Assembly: GCA_009665115.1 (NCBI GenBank)
Contig: WJXE01000004.1
Coordinates: 1 to 23,336, forward strand
Origin: Nitrosopumilales archaeon
Lineage (GTDB): Archaea; Thermoproteota; Nitrososphaeria; Nitrososphaerales; Nitrososphaeraceae
Length of the DNA stretch: 23,336 nt
Reading direction: 5' to 3'
The position numbers were made by a program, and so were the translations under genes. Each line of letters opens with the position of its first letter. Position 1 is the stretch's first letter. Below the pieces are notes generated by a model. That model was not told the DNA's origin. It was given only the letters and a program-made list of their open reading frames with translations, and did not search any database. Shown here one piece after another: positions 1 through 6,334 of the stretch.

Positions 1-13
1 ATTAGGAAAAAAA

Positions 14-985
14 ATGAGAACACAATTCTCCCACCATTTAGTATGTCCACAACATACTGATAAACAAATTCGTCTTTCATTAGAGACTCTTCAAGGCAAA
101 GATAATGAATGTGAAGAGGGCTTTCTTAAATGCGATACATGTCAAACAATGTACCCAATAGTAGAAGGAGTAGCGGTAGTAGTAAAAAACTTTGTAAAAT
201 ACGCCGAGTGTCGTGTGGCAACTTTCGGCAACTTGATACTGAATAGCAAAACGGACAAGATGAAAAACTTTCTCAAAGCCTATGGAGGGCAGATTACGTC
301 AGGCCAAGCCATGGATGATCGATATGAAGAAGGAGGGCCCTGGTTTGTTCCCTATCGATGGGTTCAATATGATCATTCGTCTGAGGATAGACTTCTAAGT
401 ACACTCAAATGGCGCCTAAAGCCGAATGAATTCTATAACAGAATCGTGCATGCAGTCAGCCCAAAAACGGATGGAGTTGCTCTTGACATGGGGTGTTCTA
501 TGGGATATAGTACCCTAGAGCTCGCAAAAAAGTATGCGTTTGTAGTTGGTATTGATCTATCCTTCTCCTTTATCAAGGAGGCCAGGAGAAGATTGGTGAC
601 GTCGCAACAAGAAAATGTTGAGTTTTGTGTAGCAGATTCATTGCACGCGCCATTTAATTATATGAAATTTGACCTGATACTTGCACTTAATTTATTAGAA
701 TTTGTCCAAGCGACTGACCTACTTTCATCTATCCACTGGCTATTAAAGCCTCATGCGCTAGTCTTATTCGCTGACCCTTACGATTATAACCGCCAGTCAC
801 ACCCAAGTCAAAAAGTTGATGCCCAGACCTTCAGGACCATGGTAGAGAATTCAGGTTTTGAATTAGCGCAAAAGACTAAGACAGAATCCCATATACCCTG
901 GATAATAAAAATAAATGAAAGAGCTTATTTGTTTTATTTTGTAGACTACGTTATGGCGAAAAAACTTTCAAAACATAAAGTCTAG
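14..985 (+). CDS. Trm112-like zinc domain fused to class I SAM-dependent methyltransferase
   Basis: A 323-residue protein with two parts. Residues 1-60 resemble a Trm112/YcaR-like zinc ribbon: C11 with H14, then C40-x2-C43, followed by the typical YPIVEGVAVVV strand. Residues from about 150 form a Rossmann methyltransferase: motif I is LDMGCSMGYS (157-166) and the acidic motif II residue is D181 in VVGIDLS. The domain should bind S-adenosylmethionine; the substrate cannot be read from the sequence. Such fusions are usually annotated as methyltransferase type 11 and are assigned to small molecules, lipids or quinones rather than tRNA. The ATG at 14 follows an A-rich tract; the promoter lies outside the window. 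It converges with the cupin gene. The fold is secure, the substrate unknown. Confidence 0.85.
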   Translation: MRTQFSHHLVCPQHTDKQIRLSLETLQGKDNECEEGFLKCDTCQTMYPIVEGVAVVVKNFVKYAECRVATFGNLILNSKTDKMKNFLKAYGGQITSGQAMDDRYEEGGPWFVPYRWVQYDHSSEDRLLSTLKWRLKPNEFYNRIVHAVSPKTDGVALDMGCSMGYSTLELAKKYAFVVGIDLSFSFIKEARRRLVTSQQENVEFCVADSLHAPFNYMKFDLILALNLLEFVQATDLLSSIHWLLKPHALVLFADPYDYNRQSHPSQKVDAQTFRTMVENSGFELAQKTKTESHIPWIIKINERAYLFYFVDYVMAKKLSKHKV

Positions 986-1053
986 TAATATTTCATTCAT
1001 TACAGAAGAAATAAGTCAAGGTGGTGCTTAAACCAAATTTCCTTCACAGTCAA

Positions 1054-1476
1054 TCAATGGGGCATATATGCTACTTTTTCCGATTGGGAATTTATGCTCA
1101 TGAATCCGCCAAATGCCAAGAACTCGATCGTCTCTTCGCCGTTATTTGTTATGGTATGCCCCGTTCTTTCTGGAATATAGATAATGTCTCCGTCTTTGAA
1201 CAGACTTTCTTCGTCCCCTATTCTGATCTTGCCCTTTCCGTTGATAATATAATACAACTCTTCATGATCCTGGTGCTGATGTTTTTCGTAAGAAAGAGTG
1301 GGCTGTAAGTGAGCTAAAGAAACGTACGTGATCGCTTTAAGGCACTTATATTTTTCTTCAACCTCAGCATCTATATCGCCGCTGGTTTTGTTAAGCATAG
1401 AAAGTAATCTCCAATCGACCCCGCTCTTGTGTGCTATAGTAGGGTAAACATCTCTCCAGTTTCTAACGACTATCAC
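1054..1476 (-). CDS. Single-domain cupin protein
   Basis: A 140-residue protein carrying both cupin motifs. Motif 1 is H66-x-H68-x3-E72 followed by G80. Motif 2 is P102-x3-G106-H107-x3-N111 in IPERTGHTITNNG. The three His and one Glu should bind one divalent metal inside a small beta barrel. The start is GTG at 1476: a TATA-like stretch on the minus strand (about 1494-1504) is centred some 24 bases upstream, which fits a leaderless message. Cupins of this size range from isomerases to dioxygenases and sugar-binding proteins, so no reaction is assigned. It is convergent with the methyltransferase and its promoter faces the long gap to the next gene. Confidence 0.85.
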   Translation of the reverse strand: MIVVRNWRDVYPTIAHKSGVDWRLLSMLNKTSGDIDAEVEEKYKCLKAITYVSLAHLQPTLSYEKHQHQDHEELYYIINGKGKIRIGDEESLFKDGDIIYIPERTGHTITNNGEETIEFLAFGGFMSINSQSEKVAYMPH

Positions 1477-1885
1477 ACTAATTGTAAGGTCGTAATCATA
1501 TAACTACATACTTATAACATTAATTCTAAGTTTTCCGAGTAATTCTAAGCATCCATATCTACACGCGATAACAGCTACAAATAACGAAGATTGCTACAAG
1601 CATTTGGAACAGACTAGCACCTATACTAGTATGCAACATTCGACGAGGTGAACATATTTTGTTAAGATGCAGACTGTCTAAAAACATGTTCAAATTTCGT
1701 TGATTTAGTGTATTTTGCTCATGATACATAAATAAGATTTGAAAGATCTAACAGGACCGAATATGACCATGCTGAGACTAGGATTTTTTCGTTGGAAGCC
1801 TGTTAATATAATGTAACTGTCCGTATAGGTTCATGCAGTTTGAATGTAAACATTCATAAATTATAATTATCGAGTTTCCTCGTTC
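1477..1885. other. AT-rich intergenic region, no gene seen
   Basis: A 409-base gap between the divergent cupin and membrane-protein genes. It holds the promoters of both at its two ends. TAATTCTAAG occurs twice, near 1521 and 1541. I find no tRNA-like fold, no convincing small gene and no strong hairpin. Confidence 0.5.
1855..1868 (+). promoter_or_regulatory. TATA-like element for the GTG-started membrane-protein gene
   Basis: The stretch CATAAATTATAATT ends 17 bases before the GTG at 1886. Its two overlapping TATA-like cores are centred 22-28 bases upstream, the archaeal spacing that puts transcription start at or near the start codon. It supports the GTG start. Confidence 0.45.
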
Positions 1886-2458
1886 GTGCAAAGAGATTCG
1901 CAAACGCTAGAGGCGAAAAAGGCTTTCGGGCTACTTTTTATAGCCGTATCCGTCGCAGTAGTGGTTGGCACGCTTCTTAGTGAAGTCGCAGCCAAATATA
2001 ACGCTCCGATCTATTATATTGCACTAATTTGGCTGGCTAGTTTCGGTGTTACATTTGGAGCAAATTTTCGGAAATTTCGTAGAGTGATTGTTGCTGTACG
2101 CACTCGAATGAGAAATAGTATGAAATGGCCCTCTAGTGCAAAGGCTATAAATGGACTATGTTGGGCTGCTCCCTTCGCCTTGATAGGCGTGTTTCCGTCA
2201 ATGTACCAGTACCTGATCCTCGTCGGCATAGGCTTAGGGAATTTGTCTACATATCTACTGATGAAAAAATACAATGGCCTTAGCAACCGTGAACAAATGA
2301 TCGTCGGTTTGATTTCTCTTGCTTCGGTTCCTATTTCGATATTGATTGATATGACTCTATTTGTTTCGAAGCATGATCTTGCTGTTTTTTTGTCTCGAAT
2401 TTTGATAGGTTTAGCTTATGCAGTTGGGGGAATTCATGCGCTCCTAATAAAGGAGTAA
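1886..2458 (+). CDS. Small multi-pass membrane protein of unknown function
   Basis: A 190-residue, strongly hydrophobic protein. I count about five or six likely membrane segments: roughly 13-31, 42-60, 88-104, 106-126, 137-156 and 165-187. A basic loop (about 62-80, rich in R and K) lies between segments two and three and is probably cytoplasmic. I recognise no family motif and no charged residues within the segments that would suggest a transporter. The start is GTG, supported by a TATA-like element at leaderless distance. A near-perfect palindrome begins two bases after the stop codon. It stands alone, with gaps of over 350 bases on each side. It is probably a real gene because the frame is open and the hydrophobic pattern regular, but the function is unknown. 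Confidence 0.65.
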   Translation: MQRDSQTLEAKKAFGLLFIAVSVAVVVGTLLSEVAAKYNAPIYYIALIWLASFGVTFGANFRKFRRVIVAVRTRMRNSMKWPSSAKAINGLCWAAPFALIGVFPSMYQYLILVGIGLGNLSTYLLMKKYNGLSNREQMIVGLISLASVPISILIDMTLFVSKHDLAVFLSRILIGLAYAVGGIHALLIKE

Positions 2459-2459
2459 C

Positions 2460-2483
2460 ACACGAATTTGTTCAAATTTGTGT
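2460..2483. repeat. Inverted repeat right after the membrane-protein gene
   Basis: ACACGAATTTG (2460-2470) pairs with CAAATTTGTGT (2473-2483), with one G-T wobble and a two-base centre. In RNA this would fold into a hairpin two bases past the stop codon. No U tract follows, so it may be a transcript-end stabiliser or a protein-binding palindrome rather than a classic terminator. Confidence 0.5.
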
Positions 2484-2810
2484 ATACCGAAGAGAATAAC
2501 ACCAATGAAGCGTGAAGTAGTGCCACATGATTCCCATGAGTATAGTTGATGACACGTCTCAGCAGTACCAAGAGGATTGACAATTGGCGATTGGATGAAT
2601 GATTTTTATATGTCAGGTTCACTTTTGCCTCATTGGTTAATATAGATACTGATAGGAATTTGCAAAGGGGCAATAACTAATCCTACAGTACAGCTCTTTG
2701 ACTGCTGGACATGTAATTGTATTATTTAACGAAGCCAAGACAAAACTTATTTATCTCAGGCGAGCCTTTTTGACCAACACACTTTTAATTTTGTGATCGA
2801 GTGGTAGATT
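2484..2810. other. Intergenic region, no gene seen
   Basis: About 330 bases between the palindrome and the nitrilase-family gene. A minus-strand open frame crosses 2434-2673 but has no protein-like features. TATA-like tracts occur near the right end, for example CTTATTTATC at about 2746-2755. Nothing else is supported. Confidence 0.4.
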
Positions 2811-3647
2811 ATGGGAAAGTCCCACCGTGTCGCAATCGTGCAAATGAAGTCATCGTCGAACAAAGAAGAAAATCTAAAGATTTCGGTAGATTTTATCAAA
2901 GAAGCGGCAAAAAGGAAGGCACGTCTGATATGCTTCCCTGAATTTCAGATGGCGTTTTCACCAGCTAGGCAATCTTCGAAACAATTGGCGGAGATAGCAG
3001 AGTCAGCGAAAAACGGCAAATTTATCTTGAAGCTATGTAGCACAGCAAGGAGTTATAATATCAACGTTGTGGCAACAATCTATGAAAAAAGCGACAGACT
3101 TTCTGAAAACCGTGTATATGACACGGCCGTTTTGATAAACAGTAAAGGAAAAATCATTTCACATTATCGAAAAGTACACCTATATGATGCGTTAGGATCC
3201 AAAGAATCTCTTAAACTGATTGCTGGGGATAGTATTGAAGCACCTAACCACACATCGGCTGGAACTATCGGTTTGATGATTTGTTACGATATACGCTTTC
3301 CCGAAATGTCTAGGATCTTAGCAGTGCAAGGCGCTGAAATTCTAGCCGCTCCTTCGGCATGGTTTCAAGGAGTTATGAAGGAAGAACATTGGGAAACTTT
3401 TCTCAAAGCCAGATCCATCGAGAATGGCCTCTACATGGCGGCTCCAGATCAAGTAGGCAATATCTTCTCCGGAAGGAGCATGGTTATAGACCCATTTGGT
3501 ACGGTAGTATTGGACATGGGAAATAGAGAAGGGATGGAAGTTGTTGAAATCGATATATCGAGAGTACAAAACGTTCGAAAATCACTTCCTCTTTTGAAAA
3601 ATCGTCGAACCGACGTGTATCGCAACCATATTAGTGCGTTCACATAA
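2811..3647 (+). CDS. Carbon-nitrogen hydrolase (nitrilase superfamily, Nit/omega-amidase-like)
   Basis: A 278-residue protein, the usual length for single-domain nitrilase-superfamily enzymes. The catalytic Glu-Lys-Cys triad is complete: E44 in CFPEF, K121 in YRKVHLYD and C158 in GLMICYDIRFPE. The YDIRFPE sequence after the cysteine is typical of the Nit1/Nit2 and omega-amidase branch. These enzymes hydrolyse amide side chains such as those of alpha-ketoglutaramate or deaminated glutathione, in the cytoplasm. The exact substrate is not determined by the motif; other carbamoylase or amidase roles remain possible. The ATG at 2811 directly begins the conserved first beta strand (RVAIVQM), so the start is well placed. 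It is monocistronic, with about 210 bases to the thiolase gene. Confidence 0.9.
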   Translation: MGKSHRVAIVQMKSSSNKEENLKISVDFIKEAAKRKARLICFPEFQMAFSPARQSSKQLAEIAESAKNGKFILKLCSTARSYNINVVATIYEKSDRLSENRVYDTAVLINSKGKIISHYRKVHLYDALGSKESLKLIAGDSIEAPNHTSAGTIGLMICYDIRFPEMSRILAVQGAEILAAPSAWFQGVMKEEHWETFLKARSIENGLYMAAPDQVGNIFSGRSMVIDPFGTVVLDMGNREGMEVVEIDISRVQNVRKSLPLLKNRRTDVYRNHISAFT

Positions 3648-3824
3648 ATGTAATCTTGTCTCTTTATAATAGACAATTGGTGCCGATTCTAGCTTCAGCG
3701 CAAGGCAAGTAACAGCTACCTTCTCAGCTATTCGAATGATCAACTGCTCAACAAAGATGGCGCTGGTTTGTAAAGAACGGCAGTGACGCAGAATTATTCA
3801 TCGTTATATGGCCTACTCTAACCT

Positions 3825-3832
3825 TTTTATAA
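3825..3832 (+). promoter_or_regulatory. TATA box of the thiolase/DUF35 operon
   Basis: TTTTATAA is centred about 27 bases before the ATG at 3856, which predicts a leaderless transcript. The flanking sequence has no other strong TATA-like element at that distance. Confidence 0.55.
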
Positions 3833-3855
3833 CTCGAACAGGTAGTTTTTAATAA

Positions 3856-5016
3856 ATGCCAAATAAGGTTTGCGTTCTCGGTGCAGGCAGTACCAAATAC
3901 GGTAAATTAAACGAAGGCATTATCGAAATTGCATTGAAGGCGTCCATAGACGCAATTGATTCAGCTGGTATTACACCTAAGGATATCCAGGCAGGATACA
4001 TTTCTAATGTTTTTGGAGTGACGGATAGGCAAGTCCATATGGCGCCAGTCATTATGAGTAACCTGGGTGTCCCAGAGGTGCCAGGATTAACAATAGAATC
4101 GGCATGCGGTTCAGGTTCTATTATGTTTAGAGAAGCATACGCGAACGTAGCCGCTGGATTCTATGATTGCATTTTGGGATTAGGCGTGGAGAAAATAACC
4201 CATACTGGAACAATCCAGAGTACTACTTTATTCTCTTATTGTTCAGATTTCTTTTACGAAGGCGGAAATGGTGCTTCGTTCCCCGGATTATTCGCGTCAA
4301 TTGCTAGGTCGTATATGGCTAAATATAAAGCGAGCGAGGAAGACCTCGCACGCGTTGCAGTAAAGAATCACGAAAATGGAATTCTGAACCCAAAAGCTCA
4401 TGTCAGGAAAAAAATTACGATTGACGACGTATTGAAATCTCCTGTCGTGGCTTCGCCTTTAAAGCTCTATGACTGCTGTCCTTTTTCTGATGGGGCGTCA
4501 GCAATCATACTTTGTAGTGAAGATTTTGCGAAGAAAAGTGGTAGGCCTTTTATTGAGGTGATTGGCTCAGGTAGAGGTGCATCTCCGGCTGCCGTCCAGG
4601 GTCGTGATGATATTACAACTATCCCAAGTACCGTAGCCGCGGCCAATCAGGCATACAAAATGGCCGGCATCACAGCAAAGGATATCGATTTTGCTGAAGT
4701 ACATGACTGTTTTACAATCGCTGAACTTATTGATATAGAGGACCTCGGGTTCTTTAAGAAAGGAGCCGGAGCCAATGCCGTCAGAGAGGGAGCAACTTCC
4801 AGAGACGGAGAAATTCCCATTAATCCTTCAGGTGGATTAAAATCAAAAGGTCATCCAATCGGCGCAACAGGCATAGGTCAGGTCGTAGAGGTTTTCGAAC
4901 AACTTACAGGTAAAGCTGAGCAAAGAACTGTTAGGGATGCAGAAGTGGCACTTACACATAACTTCGGAGCTACTGGTGCAAGTGCTGCCGTCCATATCTT
5001 TAAGAGGGTTCAATGA
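3856..5016 (+). CDS. Archaeal thiolase (acetyl-CoA C-acetyltransferase type)
   Basis: A 386-residue thiolase-fold protein. The nucleophile is C84 in ESACGSGS; H283 with C285 lies in EVHDCFT; H333 is in SKGHPIGATG. The second catalytic cysteine of bacterial thiolases, near the C terminus, is replaced by HNFGATGAS, as in archaeal and SCP2-like thiolases. In archaea these enzymes work with a DUF35 partner, and the partner gene follows with no spacer. Likely role: condensation of two acetyl-CoA to acetoacetyl-CoA for the mevalonate route to ether lipids, or cleavage of acetoacetyl-CoA in the 3-hydroxypropionate/4-hydroxybutyrate cycle. No HMG-CoA synthase gene is beside it here. Which direction it serves cannot be told from sequence. 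The start is supported by a TATA box at leaderless distance. Confidence 0.88.
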   Translation: MPNKVCVLGAGSTKYGKLNEGIIEIALKASIDAIDSAGITPKDIQAGYISNVFGVTDRQVHMAPVIMSNLGVPEVPGLTIESACGSGSIMFREAYANVAAGFYDCILGLGVEKITHTGTIQSTTLFSYCSDFFYEGGNGASFPGLFASIARSYMAKYKASEEDLARVAVKNHENGILNPKAHVRKKITIDDVLKSPVVASPLKLYDCCPFSDGASAIILCSEDFAKKSGRPFIEVIGSGRGASPAAVQGRDDITTIPSTVAAANQAYKMAGITAKDIDFAEVHDCFTIAELIDIEDLGFFKKGAGANAVREGATSRDGEIPINPSGGLKSKGHPIGATGIGQVVEVFEQLTGKAEQRTVRDAEVALTHNFGATGASAAVHIFKRVQ

Positions 5017-5421
5017 ATGGAATTATCAAAGACAAGACAGCAAGAACAAGATTCGAATCCTCGTGAAAAGTTTATAATGGCTGCACGAAGACACAAGATA
5101 CTTTCCAATAAATGCTCGCGTTGTGGACATTTGATGCTTGTTACAGTATATTACTGTGAAAAATGCTTTAATCACAAATTTGAGATTAACGAGTTGGAAG
5201 GAACAGGTAAGGTTGTGACGTACACAATTCAGGCCGTAGCACCGGAGGGATTTGAGGATGCTGGATCATATGCGTGGGTTGTGTTCAGTGTTGATGGTAC
5301 AGATTTCAATGCATCCGGTTTCCTACCCGGAGTAACATCAGCTTCCGACCTACCGCTCGGATCAAGAGTCAGAGTATTAGATTATCACCCAAAACATGGT
5401 TTGACGTTGCAAAAAGTCTAG
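5017..5421 (+). CDS. DUF35 zinc-ribbon/OB-fold protein, thiolase partner
   Basis: A 134-residue protein with a rubredoxin-like zinc ribbon (C33-x2-C36, x10, C47-x2-C50) followed by an OB fold (about 57-132, GTGKVVTYT onward). This is the DUF35/OB_aCoA_assoc layout. In the archaeal thiolase-HMG-CoA synthase complex a protein of this family bridges the enzymes and helps bind the CoA moiety. Its ATG begins at the base after the thiolase TGA, so the two are surely cotranscribed and probably translationally coupled. The ribbon is preceded by a charged, Gln-rich N-terminal extension of about 20 residues (KTRQQEQDS...). If the real start is the internal Met at residue 21 the core would be unchanged, but the stop/start adjacency favours residue 1. 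Confidence 0.87.
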   Translation: MELSKTRQQEQDSNPREKFIMAARRHKILSNKCSRCGHLMLVTVYYCEKCFNHKFEINELEGTGKVVTYTIQAVAPEGFEDAGSYAWVVFSVDGTDFNASGFLPGVTSASDLPLGSRVRVLDYHPKHGLTLQKV

Positions 5422-5588
5422 ATCGTGTCATGCCGCTAATTGCACCCACACAGCAAGCAACGCTATTAGAATCCTACCAATACAAATTACTATAAGCAAG
5501 AGTTGTATTAGCGTCGGTCTACTGCACATTTGGTAGATTAACTTTTTGATAGCTATTTGTATATAGAGTTTAACGCTCGCTCTTAACA

Positions 5589-5596
5589 TTTTTTAG
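5589..5596 (+). promoter_or_regulatory. TATA-like element of the first CdvB paralogue
   Basis: TTTTTTAG is centred about 27 bases before the ATG at 5619. A second TATA-like tract, TGTATATAG, lies further upstream at about 5559-5566. The nearer element would give a leaderless mRNA. Confidence 0.4.
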
Positions 5597-5618
5597 ACTA
5601 ACCTGAATTCGTCCACAA

Positions 5619-6242
5619 ATGGATCAACATCAGCAACAATTCAAAAGCGATATGGAAAAGGCTACGTCAATAGTTAATAATCAACTCGCTCGATTAAGGC
5701 TGCTCGATGAAAAGTTCTCAAGAATGGATAAAAATTTTAAACATCAAATAGTATTAAATATCAAGTCTGGCAATAACTCCCGAGCCAAAGCTCTTGCAGG
5801 AGAGTTATCAAATATTCGCAATGTTCAACGGACAACACAAAACGCAGGCCTTGCATTAGAGGTCATGCTGATTCGGTTCAGTACTGTTAACGAATTTGCC
5901 ATGGTTTTGGAAACCATCAACCCTACTATCGGGATGATCAGGGATATCCAAAGAGATATCTCCAAGGTAATTCCAGCGGCTTCGAGCGTGTTCTCCGAAA
6001 TGCAAACGATGACTTCCGATGTCTTGGTTAATTCAGATATTAAGTTGGACGTTGGAAGTAAGTTTTCGACACCCGTTGATAAAGACGCTCTTTCAATCCT
6101 AAATGAGATAGAAGGGATACTCGAGAATGAAGCAAAGACAAAGCTTCCTGAAGTTCCATCGGCCATTCTGGATAAGAGAATGGATAAGCAGTTCTATGAG
6201 GAAGAGGTATCGGACAAAGGTCAAATAATGATAGAAGGTTAA
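5619..6242 (+). CDS. ESCRT-III-like protein, CdvB paralogue
   Basis: A 207-residue, helix-rich protein with the Snf7/CdvB pattern. A basic, amphipathic first helical region (about 8-60) is followed by a long second helix carrying RAKALAGELSNIRNVQRTT and then an acidic C-terminal half. Near the C terminus, LPEVP (176-180) resembles a MIM2 motif, the proline-rich sequence by which CdvB proteins bind the MIT domain of the Vps4-like ATPase CdvC. It lacks the C-terminal winged helix by which canonical CdvB binds CdvA, so it is a CdvB1/B2-type paralogue. It probably forms membrane-remodelling polymers during division or vesiculation. No cdvA or cdvC gene is in the window. It stands alone, with its own promoter. 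Confidence 0.82.
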   Translation: MDQHQQQFKSDMEKATSIVNNQLARLRLLDEKFSRMDKNFKHQIVLNIKSGNNSRAKALAGELSNIRNVQRTTQNAGLALEVMLIRFSTVNEFAMVLETINPTIGMIRDIQRDISKVIPAASSVFSEMQTMTSDVLVNSDIKLDVGSKFSTPVDKDALSILNEIEGILENEAKTKLPEVPSAILDKRMDKQFYEEEVSDKGQIMIEG

Positions 6243-6280
6243 ACTTAGTCCTCTTTAGATTACTGTCTTCTATACCATTA

Positions 6281-6296
6281 GTAAAATATAATTTAC
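6281..6296. promoter_or_regulatory. Palindrome in the promoter of the wHTH-ATP-cone gene
   Basis: The 16-base stretch GTAAAATATAATTTAC matches its reverse complement at seven of eight pairs. It ends seven bases before a TATA-like GTTTTAAT (6303-6310), which is centred about 28 bases before the ATG at 6335. This is where an archaeal upstream operator would lie. AT-rich palindromes are common by chance, so this is only a candidate. Confidence 0.35.
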
Positions 6297-6334
6297 AAAG
6301 TAGTTTTAATCAGTTAGTCTGAATATCGGGTGCA

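Noticed and set aside
2434..2673. Minus-strand open frame of 79 codons
   Set aside because: It overlaps the end of the membrane-protein gene and the palindrome, and its composition is not protein-like.
5052..5060. TTCGAATCC, like the T-loop of a tRNA gene
   Set aside because: It lies inside the DUF35 coding frame, and no acceptor or anticodon arms can be folded around it.
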